A stretch of DNA of 64,000 bases, from assembly GCA_016793775.1 (NCBI GenBank), contig JAEULK010000050.1, positions 1 through 64,000 of the forward strand. Reading direction: 5' to 3'. Shown in pieces: positions 50,468 through 59,990 of the stretch (within the stretch, counting starts at the first letter, position 1; each line of letters opens with the position of its first letter). Both the position numbers and the translations under genes were made by a program. Below the pieces are notes generated by a model. The model was not told the origin of the DNA. It ran no database searches and saw nothing but the letters and a program-made list of their open reading frames with translations. Source of the DNA: Sphingopyxis sp. GTDB taxonomy: Bacteria > Pseudomonadota > Alphaproteobacteria > Sphingomonadales > Sphingomonadaceae.

Positions 50468-52432
50468 TCAGCCCGCCAGCGGTGCCTGTAGGGCGGGGTC
50501 CGCCCGGTTCACTTCCTCGGGCGGGCGGAATTCGGGGACCAGCTCATGCAGGATGTCGAGGCAGTCGCCGGCATGGCCATGGTCCATCGCGCCGCGCAGC
50601 GCGTCGAGCTTTGCCGACAGTTCGGTCCACTCGAGCATCACCTCGCGCGCCTGCATGATGCGGCTGTGGCTCGTCGGCTTGGGATCGTCGCCGATCAGCA
50701 GTTCCTCATAAAGCTTCTCACCCTGGCGCAGGCCTACCTCGGCGATTTCGATGTCGCCGTCGGGATGATCCTCGTCGCGCACGGTCAGCCCCGAGAGGTT
50801 GATCATCGTGCGCGCGAGTTCGATGATCCGCACCGGCTTGCCCATGTCGAGCACGAAGACCTCGCCGCCCTTGGCCATCGCACCCGCCTGGATGACGAGC
50901 TGCGCCGCCTCGGGGATGGTCATGAAGAAGCGCGTGACGTCGCGGTGCGTGACCGTCACCGGACCGCCATTCTTGATCTGCTCGCGGAACAAGGGCACGA
51001 CCGATCCGCTGGACCCCAGCACATTGCCGAAGCGCACCATCGCGAAGCAGGTCTTGGTGCCGCGCGCCGCCAGCCCCTGGAGCACCAGTTCGCACACGCG
51101 CTTCGACGCGCCCATGACATTGGTCGGGCGCACCGCCTTGTCGGTGCTGATCAGCACGAAGTTGGCGACGCCGACGCGGTCGGCCTCGGTCGCCATGAAC
51201 AGCGTGCCGCACACATTGTTGCCGATGCCGGCGATCGGATTGGCCTCGACCAGCGGCACATGCTTGTAGGCGGCGGCGTGAAAGATCGTGTCGGGCTGCC
51301 AGCGCGCGAGCAGGCGGCGGACCGTGGGCTGGTCCGTGACATTGCCCAGTTCCTCGATCAGTTCGGGATGCTGGCCCTCGGGCAATTCGGCGATCGCCGC
51401 CTGCAATTCCTGCCCGATCGCATAGAGGCCATATTCGGACGATTCGACGAGGATCAGCTTGTGCGGCCGCATCGTCACGATCTGACGGCATAGCTCGCTG
51501 CCGATCGAGCCGCCGGCGCCGCTGACCATCACGGTCTTGCCGACGATCGTGCGGCCGAGCAGCAGCTGGTTCGGCGGCACGGGATCGCGGCCGAGAAGAT
51601 CCTCGATCTGCACGTCGCGCAGATCGTTCACAGACACCTGTTCGTCGATGATCTGCCGCATATTGGGCAGCATGCGGACGCGGATCGGCCAGTCCTCGAG
51701 CGACTTCATCACCCGGCGGCGCTTCGAGCGCGTCACATGCGGCAGCGCCAGCAGCACGTCGGTGACGCCGTAAGTATCGACCAGATAGGGCAATTTGGGG
51801 CGCGAATAGATGGGCACGCCGTCGATGATCTCGCCCTCGACCTTGCGGTCGTCGTCGATGAAACCGACGAGCCGCATCGCGGGGTCGCCGCGCAGCGCCA
51901 TCGCCAGCTGCTGCCCCGCCTCGCCCGCGCCATAGATGAGCACGATCGACGCCTGCTGGATATCGCGGCGCTTGAGCAGATCGACGACCGCATAGCGCGC
52001 GACGATACGGGTCATCGCGAGGAAGAGCAGGAAGAGGATCGGCTGGATCACCGCCACGGTACGCGGAACACCGTCCATGCCGACGAAGCCGAAGATGACG
52101 ATCAGCGGGATGGCATAGAGCACGACCGAATAGCCGAGCCCAACCATCGTGCGTCCGCCCGAGAAGCGCAGGATCGAACTGTAGGTGCCGCGGATGAGGA
52201 AGATCGGCAGCCAGCTCGACAGCGCGATCACCGAGGCGAGGCCGACCCCGGCGTCGAAAATCTCCCAGCGGCCGAGGCGGAGCGAAAAGGCGACGAGCAC
52301 CGCCGCGACGCAGAGCAGCGCATCGGCGACGATCAGGATCGCACGCTTTTCGCTGCGCCCGAGCGCGACGAGCGACGCCAGCATCGCGAGGATCCGCTCC
52401 TCGGCCACCCCCCAGATCCGCCCCAGGATCAC
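50468..52432 (-). CDS. wbpM: UDP-GlcNAc 4,6-dehydratase, membrane type (WbpM/CapD/FlaA1)
   Basis: A 654-residue protein. Four N-terminal transmembrane helices are followed by a CoA-binding-like Rossmann domain (VLIYGAGEAGQQLAMAL) and the catalytic SDR domain (VMVSGAGGSIGSELCRQI). The active site reads STDKAVRPTNVMGASKR, with Met in place of the usual Tyr, as in the S-M-K triad reported for WbpM. It makes UDP-4-keto-6-deoxy-GlcNAc, the substrate for the WbpV/WbpK-like reductase at 35 kb. The GTG start at 52432 overlaps the phosphatase stop; ATG 52384 is an alternative. Confidence 0.93.
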   Translation of the reverse strand: MILGRIWGVAEERILAMLASLVALGRSEKRAILIVADALLCVAAVLVAFSLRLGRWEIFDAGVGLASVIALSSWLPIFLIRGTYSSILRFSGGRTMVGLGYSVVLYAIPLIVIFGFVGMDGVPRTVAVIQPILFLLFLAMTRIVARYAVVDLLKRRDIQQASIVLIYGAGEAGQQLAMALRGDPAMRLVGFIDDDRKVEGEIIDGVPIYSRPKLPYLVDTYGVTDVLLALPHVTRSKRRRVMKSLEDWPIRVRMLPNMRQIIDEQVSVNDLRDVQIEDLLGRDPVPPNQLLLGRTIVGKTVMVSGAGGSIGSELCRQIVTMRPHKLILVESSEYGLYAIGQELQAAIAELPEGQHPELIEELGNVTDQPTVRRLLARWQPDTIFHAAAYKHVPLVEANPIAGIGNNVCGTLFMATEADRVGVANFVLISTDKAVRPTNVMGASKRVCELVLQGLAARGTKTCFAMVRFGNVLGSSGSVVPLFREQIKNGGPVTVTHRDVTRFFMTIPEAAQLVIQAGAMAKGGEVFVLDMGKPVRIIELARTMINLSGLTVRDEDHPDGDIEIAEVGLRQGEKLYEELLIGDDPKPTSHSRIMQAREVMLEWTELSAKLDALRGAMDHGHAGDCLDILHELVPEFRPPEEVNRADPALQAPLAG

Positions 52433-53211
52433 GCCCCGATACCCTCCCCTGTCTTGAGGAAGCGCTGCGACCGGCCTTCGATCACCAGCGCGGTGAGCAT
52501 GCCGCTGCGATAGGCGCCGGTATCGATGCCGATACGGTTGGTGCGGCAATCGACGTCGGGGGTGATGGTATGGCCGTGCACGACCATCACGCCATGATCG
52601 CGCGGGTCGTCGAGAAATTCGTCGCGGATCCAGCGCAGGTCGTGAACCTGCTGTTGATCCAGCGGGCGTCCCGGAAAAATCCCTGCATGGACAAAGAGAT
52701 AATCGCCAATCTGCACATAGTCCACCATCGAGCGGAATAAACGAACATGCGAAGCCGGTATGCCGGCGTGGATTTGGGCGACCAAGGCCTCTCTATCGCC
52801 GAAGATTGTCGGGTCTTCAAGTCCATAGCTTTGCAGCGCCTGTTCACCGCCGTAGCGGATCCAGCCGGGCAGTTGCGCATGGGCGCCGTCGAGAATTTCG
52901 AGCAAAGCCTCTTCGTGATTGCCCATCAGCAGATGCATCTCGTCGATGTCGGCGGGCCTGGTCAACAGCCGCTCGACGACCTGTGCCGATTGCGGGCCGC
53001 GATCGATGAGGTCGCCGAGCATCACCAGATGGACGTGGTCAACGGGATCGCGCGCGCGCTCGTCGGCGATGCGCGCGAGCAGCGCGTCGAGCAGGTCGAG
53101 CCGGCCATGGACGTCGCCGATGGCATAGACGCGCGTACCGACGGGCACCTGCGGCCAGTCGTCGGCAACGGGTTCCGGGTCCGGCTTGCGGCTGAAAAGT
53201 CTTTTTAACAT
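52429..53211 (-). CDS. Calcineurin-like serine/threonine protein phosphatase
   Basis: A 260-residue metallophosphoesterase. The PPP-family metal motifs are intact: GDVHGRLDLL (32-41), GDLIDRGP and GNHEE, plus VMVVHGHTITPDV toward the C-terminus. Lambda/PrpA-type phosphatases act on Ser/Thr/Tyr phosphates. It heads a two-gene unit with wbpM (4-base overlap) and could act on the Wzc tyrosine kinase system, though that is only inference. ATG 53211 has GGTAAG upstream; 53214 is too close to it. A 220-base divergent gap separates it from wecB. Confidence 0.88.
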   Translation of the reverse strand: MLKRLFSRKPDPEPVADDWPQVPVGTRVYAIGDVHGRLDLLDALLARIADERARDPVDHVHLVMLGDLIDRGPQSAQVVERLLTRPADIDEMHLLMGNHEEALLEILDGAHAQLPGWIRYGGEQALQSYGLEDPTIFGDREALVAQIHAGIPASHVRLFRSMVDYVQIGDYLFVHAGIFPGRPLDQQQVHDLRWIRDEFLDDPRDHGVMVVHGHTITPDVDCRTNRIGIDTGAYRSGMLTALVIEGRSQRFLKTGEGIGA

Positions 53212-53434
53212 CATCTTACCGATTGAAACTGACACCCCACCCCAATGCCGGTCTGTCGCCGTAGCGCCGCTACAACGCATAAACCGCCGCCGGGATGCAT
53301 ATCCCCGTGCATTTACCGGCAATGCGCGCAATGACAAGGATCACAGCATCGCCACTTTCGCCACGAAGTTAAGCGGATAACAACCAAAATCGGCTAGAAG
53401 GCGCTGACATGACCCGCCGAGACGAGAGCCCGCG

Positions 53435-54550
53435 ATGAAAGTGATGACGGTGTTCGGGACGCGCCCCGAAGCGATCAAGATGTTTCCCGTCGTCCACGCC
53501 TTGCGGGCGCAGCCGGGGCTCGACGTGCGCGTCTGCGTGACCGCGCAGCACCGCGAAATGCTCGACCAGGTGCTCGAAATAGCGCGCATCGTCCCCGATA
53601 TCGACCTTGACGTCATGCAGGCGAACCAGACGCTCGACGGGCTGCTCGCGCGGCTGGTCGTCGGGCTCGGCGAGACCTTCGATGCCGAAAAGCCCGACCG
53701 CATCCTCGTCCATGGCGACACGCTGACCACGATGGCGGCCACTTTGTCGGCCTATTTCCGCAAGATTCCGGTCGGCCATGTCGAGGCGGGGCTGCGCAGC
53801 GGCAATATCTATCACCCCTGGCCCGAAGAGGTGAACCGCAAGGTCACCGGCGCGGTCGCCGACCTGCATTTCGCGCCGACAGAGACCGCCGCAGCCGCGC
53901 TGCGCGCCGAGAATGTCGCGGCGGAGGCGATCCATATCACCGGCAACACGGTGATCGACGCGCTGCTCGCGACCAAGGCGCGGATCGACGAGGAACCGGC
54001 GCTCGCCGCGGGCCTCGATCCGTTGCTGGCACGCTTCGCAGGGCAGCGCATCGTCGCGGTCACCTCGCATCGCCGCGAGAATTTCGGCGACGGCATGAAG
54101 GCGATCGCCGACGCGATCGCCGCGATCGCGGCGCGGCCCGATGTCGCGGTGATCTTCCCCGTCCACCCCAACCCGCATGTCCGCGCCGCGATGGAGCCGA
54201 TCCTCGGCGGCCTCGCCAATGTCGCGCTGATCGATCCGCTCGATTACCCGCATTTCGTCCGCCTGCTCGCGTCGAGCGAACTGGTGCTAACCGACAGCGG
54301 CGGGGTGCAGGAAGAAGCGCCGTCGCTCGGCAAGCCGGTGCTGGTGATGCGCGAGACGACCGAGCGCCCAGAGGGCATCGAGGCGGGTACTGCGCGGCTG
54401 GTAGGTACGAACAGGGACCGCATCGTTTCCGAAATTTTCAGCCTTTTGGACGATGAAGGCGCTTATGCCGCCATGGCGCGCGCCCATAATCCTTTCGGCG
54501 ACGGCACGGCTGGCGAACAAATTGCGGAGATTGTCGCGCGTGCCCGTTGA
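53435..54550 (+). CDS. wecB: UDP-N-acetylglucosamine 2-epimerase (non-hydrolysing)
   Basis: A 371-residue GT-B-like epimerase. It begins VMTVFGTRPEAIKMFPVV, contains HVEAGLRSGNIYHPWPEEVNRK and ends its core with DSGGVQEEAPSLGKPVLVMR, TTERPEG. These are all hallmarks of WecB, which interconverts UDP-GlcNAc and UDP-ManNAc. WbpI, the 2-epimerase of the diacetamido-uronate pathway, is a homologue, so this protein could act there instead. It overlaps the start of the dehydrogenase gene wecC by 11 bases. Confidence 0.92.
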   Translation: MKVMTVFGTRPEAIKMFPVVHALRAQPGLDVRVCVTAQHREMLDQVLEIARIVPDIDLDVMQANQTLDGLLARLVVGLGETFDAEKPDRILVHGDTLTTMAATLSAYFRKIPVGHVEAGLRSGNIYHPWPEEVNRKVTGAVADLHFAPTETAAAALRAENVAAEAIHITGNTVIDALLATKARIDEEPALAAGLDPLLARFAGQRIVAVTSHRRENFGDGMKAIADAIAAIAARPDVAVIFPVHPNPHVRAAMEPILGGLANVALIDPLDYPHFVRLLASSELVLTDSGGVQEEAPSLGKPVLVMRETTERPEGIEAGTARLVGTNRDRIVSEIFSLLDDEGAYAAMARAHNPFGDGTAGEQIAEIVARAR

Positions 54551-55835
54551 TATCGAACAGAAAGTCACCGTCGTCGGCCTGGGCTATATCGGCCTGCCGA
54601 CCGCCGCGCTGATCGCGCGATCGGGCTGCAAGGTCACCGGCATCGACGTCAGCGCGCATGTCGTCGAGACCGTCAACAACGGCAAGGTGCATATCGAGGA
54701 AGTCGATCTCGACGGCCTCGTCCAGGGCGTCGTGTCGCGCGGCGCGCTCGTCGCCTCGACGACGATGGTCGCCGCCGACACCTTCGTCATCGCGGTGCCG
54801 ACCCCGCACGACGAAGAACATCGCCCCGACATCAGCTATGTCCTCGACGCCGCGCGGTCGATCGCCAAGGTGCTGCAACCCGGCAATCTGGTGATCCTCG
54901 AATCGACATCGCCGGTCGGCACGACCGAGAAGGTCGCCGAACTGCTCGCCGCCGAGCGCCCCGACCTCAAGGTTCCGGGGCGCTGCGCGGGCACCCCCGA
55001 CATCTTCCTCGCATATTGCCCCGAGCGCGTCTTGCCGGGCCGCATCCTCGTCGAGCTGGTCGACAACGACCGCTGCATTGGCGGCATCACCCCGCGCTGC
55101 GCGCGCCGCGCGATGACCTTCTATCGCCAGTTCGTGCGCGGCGCCTGCGTCACCACCACGGCGCGTGCCGCCGAAATGGTCAAGCTGGTCGAGAACAGCT
55201 ACCGCGACGTCAACATCGCCTTTGCCAACGAACTGTCGATGATCGCCGACAAGATGGGGGTCGATGTGTGGGACGTGATCCGCCTCGCCAACCTCCACCC
55301 GCGCGTCAACATCCTGCAACCGGGTCCCGGCGTCGGCGGCCATTGCATCGCGGTCGACCCCTGGTTCCTGGTGCATGGCGCCCCCGACGAGAGCCGGTTG
55401 ATCCGCACCGCGCGCGAGGTGAACCTATCGAAGACCGCGCATGTCATCGCCGCGACCGCCGCGCTCGTCGCGAGCCATCCGCAGGCGAAGGTCGGCGTCC
55501 TCGGTCTCGCCTTCAAACCCAATATCGACGATTTCCGCGAAAGCCCCGCGGTCGAGGTCGCGGCGGCGCTGGCGCGCCAGTTCGGCAAGCGCATCCGGAT
55601 CGTCGAACCCTTTGCCCGCGGCCTGCCGATGGAGTTCGCGGGCAGCGGCGCCGAGCTTGTCGATCTCGACGACGCGCTGGCCGAATGCGACGTGATGGTG
55701 GTGCTCGTCGACCATGACGTGTTCAAATCGGTGCCGCTCGAGGAGCGCAGCGGCAAGATCGTCTATGACACGCGCGGCCTGTGGCCCGACCAGGGCTGGC
55801 CGACGGCACCGAGCGCGCCGCGGGCGGTGGCGTAA
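54540..55835 (+). CDS. wecC: UDP-ManNAc/GlcNAc 6-dehydrogenase (WecC/WbpA type)
   Basis: A 431-residue UDP-sugar dehydrogenase. The NAD motif [14 protein letters not shown] (12-25), [12 protein letters not shown], and the catalytic Cys in [15 protein letters not shown] fit the WecC/WbpA subgroup, where this block ends in AVDPWFL. With wecB it would make UDP-ManNAc-uronate; WbpA-like activity on UDP-GlcNAc is an alternative. The GTG start 10 bases inside wecB is chosen; an ATG at 54453 would add 29 residues with no family match. It is the last gene of the polysaccharide locus. Confidence 0.9.
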   Translation: MPVDIEQKVTVVGLGYIGLPTAALIARSGCKVTGIDVSAHVVETVNNGKVHIEEVDLDGLVQGVVSRGALVASTTMVAADTFVIAVPTPHDEEHRPDISYVLDAARSIAKVLQPGNLVILESTSPVGTTEKVAELLAAERPDLKVPGRCAGTPDIFLAYCPERVLPGRILVELVDNDRCIGGITPRCARRAMTFYRQFVRGACVTTTARAAEMVKLVENSYRDVNIAFANELSMIADKMGVDVWDVIRLANLHPRVNILQPGPGVGGHCIAVDPWFLVHGAPDESRLIRTAREVNLSKTAHVIAATAALVASHPQAKVGVLGLAFKPNIDDFRESPAVEVAAALARQFGKRIRIVEPFARGLPMEFAGSGAELVDLDDALAECDVMVVLVDHDVFKSVPLEERSGKIVYDTRGLWPDQGWPTAPSAPRAVA

Positions 55836-55840
55836 GCATC

Positions 55841-55989
55841 GATCCTCCCCACGCGAAGCGATGGGAGGTGGCAGCCCGCAGGGCTGACGGAGGGGTCGAC
55901 GCCGTCAAAGGTCGGCGCAATCTTTCGACCCCTCCACCACCCGCTTCGCGGGCGGTCCCCCTCCCCAACGCTTCGCGATGGGGAGGATC
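55841..55989 (+). repeat. 149-bp element with terminal and inner inverted repeats
   Basis: The outer arms (55841-55867 and 55963-55989) are near-perfect inverted copies that both start or end with GATCCTCCCC. A perfect 11-bp inner inverted repeat (GGAGGGGTCGA at 55889-55899, and its complement at 55925-55935) lies between them. The whole would fold into a long cruciform or RNA hairpin. It fills the gap between wecC and hslV. It resembles MITE-like or REP-like intergenic palindromes common in alphaproteobacteria and may also end transcription of wecBC. No second copy is present in the window. Confidence 0.75.
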
Positions 55990-56001
55990 ATTTGCCCTCC
56001 C

Positions 56002-56030
56002 CTTGCGGTGGCATGGGCCATCGCCCATAT
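56002..56030 (+). promoter_or_regulatory. Possible RpoH (heat-shock) promoter of hslVU
   Basis: CTTGCGG and GCCCATAT are spaced by 14 bases. The sequence compares with the classical heat-shock consensus CTTGAAA-N14-CCCCATNT (good -35 core, 7 of 8 in the -10). It sits directly before hslV, a classical RpoH target. The predicted start site would fall within a few bases of the hslV ATG. Confidence 0.4.
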
Positions 56031-56038
56031 CGCGGCGC

Positions 56039-56605
56039 ATGACCGAACCCCATGCGCACAGTGCCTCGCCCTGGCACGGAACCACCATCCTTTCCGCCCG
56101 CAGCCCCGACAAGGTCGTCATCATCGGCGACGGCCAGGTGTCGATGGGCCAGACGGTGATGAAGCCCAACGCCCGCAAGGTGCGCCGCCTGCACGACGGC
56201 AGCGTCATCGGCGGCTTTGCCGGCGCGACCGCCGATGCCTTCACGCTGTTCGAGCGCCTCGAAGCCAAGCTCGAGCGGCATAACGGCCAGTTGCTGCGCG
56301 CCGCGGTCGAGCTCGCCAAGGACTGGCGCACCGACAAATATCTGCGCAACCTGGAGGCGATGATGATCGTCGCCGACAAGGAGGTGACGCTGGTCATCAC
56401 CGGCAACGGCGACGTGCTCGAACCCCAAGGCGGCATCGCCGCGATCGGGTCGGGCGGCAATTTCGCATTGTCGGCGGCGCGCGCGCTGGTCGATTATGAA
56501 AAGGACCCGGAGGTTCTGACGCGCAAGGCGATGGAGGTCGCGGCCGACATCTGCGTCTATACCAACGACCAGTTCACCTCCGAAACCATCGAAATCCAGG
56601 CCTGA
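56039..56605 (+). CDS. hslV: ATP-dependent protease subunit HslV
   Basis: A 188-residue threonine peptidase, the proteolytic half of the HslVU (ClpQY) complex. The segment [20 protein letters not shown] includes the Thr that becomes the N-terminal nucleophile after removal of a short propeptide (about 14 residues), as in alphaproteobacterial Hsl[19 protein letters not shown] and [15 protein letters not shown] are family motifs. Six bases separate its stop region from hslU. No ribosome site precedes the ATG, which fits the nearly leaderless transcript predicted from the promoter candidate upstream. Confidence 0.95.
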   Translation: MTEPHAHSASPWHGTTILSARSPDKVVIIGDGQVSMGQTVMKPNARKVRRLHDGSVIGGFAGATADAFTLFERLEAKLERHNGQLLRAAVELAKDWRTDKYLRNLEAMMIVADKEVTLVITGNGDVLEPQGGIAAIGSGGNFALSAARALVDYEKDPEVLTRKAMEVAADICVYTNDQFTSETIEIQA

Positions 56606-56610
56606 GCATC

Positions 56611-57912
56611 ATGAACAAAGATCTGACTCCGAAGGCCATCGTTGCTGCGCTCGATACGCATATCGTCGGACAGGCGGCCGCCAAGCGCGCGGTCGCGGTG
56701 GCGATGCGCAACCGCTGGCGCCGCCAGCAGCTTGGCGCTGATCTCCGCGACGAGGTGAGCCCCAAGAATATCCTGATGATCGGTCCCACCGGCTGCGGCA
56801 AGACCGAGATTTCGCGCCGGCTGGCCAAGCTCGCCGATGCGCCCTTCATCAAGGTCGAGGCGACGAAATTCACCGAGGTCGGTTATGTCGGCCGCGATGT
56901 CGAACAGATCGCGCGCGACCTGGTCGAGGAAGCGGTGCGGCTGGAAAAGGAGCGCCGCCGCGAGGCTGTGCGTGCCGCCGCTGAGGACGCCGCGATGGAG
57001 CGGCTGCTCGACGCGCTGACCGGCAAGGGCGCCAGCGAGGCGACGCGCCAGAGTTTCCGCCAGCGCATCCGTGAAGGCCATCTCGACGACAGCGAGGTCG
57101 AGATCGAGGTCGCCGATGCGCCGTCGATGCCGTTCGACCTGCCCGGCCAGCCCGGCCAGATGAGCATGATCAACCTGTCCGAAATGCTGGGCAAGGCAAT
57201 GGGCGGGCCGCCGAAAAAGCGCCGCAAGCTGAAGGTCATCGAGGCTGCGACGCGGCTGATCGAGGAGGAGCAGGACAAGCGCCTCGACCAGGACGATGTC
57301 GCGCGCATCGCGCTCGCCGATGCCGAGGCCAATGGCATCGTCTTCCTCGACGAGATCGACAAGATCGCGGTCAGCGACGTGCGCGGCGGTTCGGTGAGCC
57401 GCGAGGGCGTGCAGCGCGACCTGTTGCCGCTGATCGAGGGCACGACCGTCGCGACCAAATATGGGCCGATGAAGACCGACCATATATTGTTCATCGCCAG
57501 CGGCGCCTTCCATGTCGCCAAGCCGAGCGACCTGCTCCCCGAGCTTCAGGGCCGCCTGCCGATCCGCGTCGAGCTGGGCGCGCTGACCGAGGGCGATTTC
57601 GTTCGCATCCTGACCGAGACCAAGGCGGGATTGCCCGAGCAATATTCGGCACTGATCGCGACCGAGGGGGTGACGTTGAACTTCTCTCCCGACGCGATCG
57701 CGCGCGTCGCGAAGCTCGCCGCCGAGGTCAACGAGCGCGTCGAGAATATCGGCGCGCGGCGGCTCCAGACGATCATGGAACGGCTGGTCGAGGAGGTCAG
57801 CTTCACCGCCGAGGACCGTGGCGGAACGGTGGTCGATATCGACGCCGCCTATGTCGACAGCCAGCTGTCGGACATCGTCGGCGACACCGACCTCAGCAAA
57901 TATGTGCTCTGA
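56611..57912 (+). CDS. hslU: ATP-dependent protease ATPase subunit HslU
   Basis: A 433-residue AAA+ unfoldase, the partner of HslV. Walker A is GPTGCGKTE (58-66), Walker B is [11 protein letters not shown], and the C-terminal tail ending in LSKYVL inserts into HslV. The intermediate domain ([21 protein letters not shown] and following) is present. The N-terminus [17 protein letters not shown] is standard. It forms an operon with hslV. Confidence 0.97.
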   Translation: MNKDLTPKAIVAALDTHIVGQAAAKRAVAVAMRNRWRRQQLGADLRDEVSPKNILMIGPTGCGKTEISRRLAKLADAPFIKVEATKFTEVGYVGRDVEQIARDLVEEAVRLEKERRREAVRAAAEDAAMERLLDALTGKGASEATRQSFRQRIREGHLDDSEVEIEVADAPSMPFDLPGQPGQMSMINLSEMLGKAMGGPPKKRRKLKVIEAATRLIEEEQDKRLDQDDVARIALADAEANGIVFLDEIDKIAVSDVRGGSVSREGVQRDLLPLIEGTTVATKYGPMKTDHILFIASGAFHVAKPSDLLPELQGRLPIRVELGALTEGDFVRILTETKAGLPEQYSALIATEGVTLNFSPDAIARVAKLAAEVNERVENIGARRLQTIMERLVEEVSFTAEDRGGTVVDIDAAYVDSQLSDIVGDTDLSKYVL

Positions 57913-58054
57913 TTGCCGCGCGCGCGAACGGACGTAATTCCCGCCCTTTTCAGCCGTTCATTTGCCGAACTTCATTTGACTTTGCCGCGCCGTCAGTGCG
58001 ATGAACGGCGCGCACGGTCGACATGGGTTGCAAACGGCCGGCACGGAGACATTC

Positions 58055-58927
58055 ATGGCTGACGAGGAGGCCCCCGAACAGGGCGAGCTGGCGATTACGC
58101 GTACCGGAGACCGGCTGCGGCTGGCCCGCGAAGCCGCGGGTCTGTCGCTCGCCGATGTCGCGACGCGCACGCGCATCACCCAGCGCCACCTGGAAGCCAT
58201 CGAGAAGTCGGATTTTTCGGAATTGCCGGGGCGCACCTATGTGACCGGATTCGCGCGCGCCTATGCCCGCGCCGTCGATCTGCCCGAGGCCGAGATCGGC
58301 GCCGCGGTGCGCCGCGAACTCGAAGAAGACGCCTATGGCTCGCGCCCGCTGTACGAGGCGTATGAGCCCACCGACCCTGCGCGCCTCCCAACCGCGCGTC
58401 TGGTGTGGACATTGGCCATCATCGCGGGGCTGCTCGTCGCCGCCTATGGCGTCTGGCGTTTCCTGTCGGTCGAACCCGACGAGGCGCTGCTCGCCGCGCA
58501 GAATCAGGCCGCCGAAAATTCCGAAGCGCCCGCCGCGGCGGCCGAGACAACGCCGACAACGAAGGCTGCGCGGCCCGGCCAAGCGATCCCCGCCGATGCC
58601 CCCGTCGTGCTGACCGGCATTTCGGAGGTGTGGATCGGCTTCGACGATGCGACCGGCAAGACCGAAAACTGGCGCACGCTCGACGCGGGCGAAACCTATG
58701 AGGTTCCGGCAGCCTATATCCAGCAATTCACGCTGCGCACCAGCATCCCGCAGGCGCTGAAAGTCACGGTCGGCGGGCGCGACATCGGCGCGGTCGGCCC
58801 GGCGGACACGCTGGTCAAGAATATATCGCTGAAGCCCGCCGACCTGATCGCGCGCGCCGAGGGAGCCGGGGCGGCGCAGACGCTGGCGCCGACGACGTCG
58901 GCACCGGCGGCAGCGACGAAGCGCTGA
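58055..58927 (+). CDS. rodZ: RodZ-like protein (HTH domain plus periplasmic DUF4115)
   Basis: A 290-residue bitopic membrane protein. A cytoplasmic helix-turn-helix of the RodZ type (GDRLRLAREAAGLSLADVA, then RYLEAIE-like RHLEAIEKSDFSELPGRTYV; about 17-70) is followed by one transmembrane helix (117-137), an Ala/Pro/Thr linker, and a DUF4115 beta domain (SEVWIGFDDATG). RodZ links MreB to the cell-wall machinery. GGAG lies upstream of the ATG at 58055; an in-frame ATG at 58001 is not preferred. Confidence 0.88.
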   Translation: MADEEAPEQGELAITRTGDRLRLAREAAGLSLADVATRTRITQRHLEAIEKSDFSELPGRTYVTGFARAYARAVDLPEAEIGAAVRRELEEDAYGSRPLYEAYEPTDPARLPTARLVWTLAIIAGLLVAAYGVWRFLSVEPDEALLAAQNQAAENSEAPAAAAETTPTTKAARPGQAIPADAPVVLTGISEVWIGFDDATGKTENWRTLDAGETYEVPAAYIQQFTLRTSIPQALKVTVGGRDIGAVGPADTLVKNISLKPADLIARAEGAGAAQTLAPTTSAPAAATKR

Positions 58928-59045
58928 GCGCCGCCAGCATCCGCCGGACGGACCGATCGCCGCGCCGAATTGGGTTTGCGCAAGCGGGCGTTGGCGCGTT
59001 ATGAACCCGCTGATGGTTAATCGGGTGTGGGAGCCGAAAAGGCAG

Positions 59046-59990
59046 ATGACGATGCGTAACTATTTTCTGGGCACCGCGGCCGCCGCGCTGCTGGTATCGA
59101 TCCCGGGCGCCGCGCAGGCGCAGGACGACACGATCGGCAAGCGCGTCGATCGGCTCGAAAAGGAAATGCGCGCGGTCCAGCGCTCGGTGTTCCCGGGCGG
59201 CAGTCCCGCGTTTTTCGAGGGCGAGATCGCGCCCGACAATCTCGCGGGGGACCGCGTCAAGAGCAGCGCGCCGGTCATCGACCTGACCGCGCGTGTCGAT
59301 GCGCTCGAAAGCCAGTTGCAGACGCTGACCGGGCAGACCGAGCAAAATGCGTTCCAGCTGCGCGAGCTGGAAAAGCAGTTCACCACCTATAAGGCCGAGA
59401 TGGAGAAACGCCTGGCCGCGCCGGTACCGCCGCCGACGGTCGAGACGACCCCGGCGAGCCTGCCCGTCGTCGTCAGCACGCCGACGACCAAGCCGCCCGC
59501 GACGACCGCGGCCGCCGCACCGACCAAGAAGCCCGCCGCGACGCCCACGGCTAGCGCCGCCCGGCTGGCGCTGGTCAAGAAGGTCGAGATTCCGGCGACC
59601 GGCAACGAGGTCGATGACGCCTATAATTATGGCTATCGCCTGTGGGAGGCGAAGCTCTATCCCGAAGCGCAGACCCAGCTGAAGGATGTGGTCGCCAAAT
59701 GGCCGCAGCACCGGCTGGCCAGCTTTGCGCAGAATCTGCTCGGCCGCACCTATCTCGACGAGGGCAAGCCGAGCCTGGCCGCCGTCGCTTTCTATAACAA
59801 TTACAAGGATCGCCCGGGCGGCGCCCGCGCGCCGCACAGCCTGATGTATATGGGGGTCGCGCTCGACAAGCTGGGCCGCAAGGCCGATGCGTGCAAGGCG
59901 TTCCTCGAACTCGAAAAAACCTATGGCGACAAGGCGCCGCAGGATGTGCGCACCGATGCTGCCGCCGCAAAAACAAAAGCCGGCTGCTGA
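59046..59990 (+). CDS. cpoB: CpoB/YbgF-like periplasmic TPR protein
   Basis: A 314-residue secreted protein. The signal peptide (FLGTAAAALLVSIPGAAQA) is followed by a coiled-coil segment (IGKRVDRLEKEMRAVQRSV; LTARVDALESQLQTLTGQ), a Pro/Thr/Ala linker, and a C-terminal TPR domain with DDAYNYGYRLWEAKLYPEAQTQLKDVV and later repeats, as in CpoB (YbgF). In E. coli CpoB coordinates outer-membrane constriction with peptidoglycan synthesis. The tol-pal genes are not in the window, so the pathway link is by family only. It overlaps tilS by 35 bases. Confidence 0.88.
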   Translation: MTMRNYFLGTAAAALLVSIPGAAQAQDDTIGKRVDRLEKEMRAVQRSVFPGGSPAFFEGEIAPDNLAGDRVKSSAPVIDLTARVDALESQLQTLTGQTEQNAFQLRELEKQFTTYKAEMEKRLAAPVPPPTVETTPASLPVVVSTPTTKPPATTAAAAPTKKPAATPTASAARLALVKKVEIPATGNEVDDAYNYGYRLWEAKLYPEAQTQLKDVVAKWPQHRLASFAQNLLGRTYLDEGKPSLAAVAFYNNYKDRPGGARAPHSLMYMGVALDKLGRKADACKAFLELEKTYGDKAPQDVRTDAAAAKTKAGC

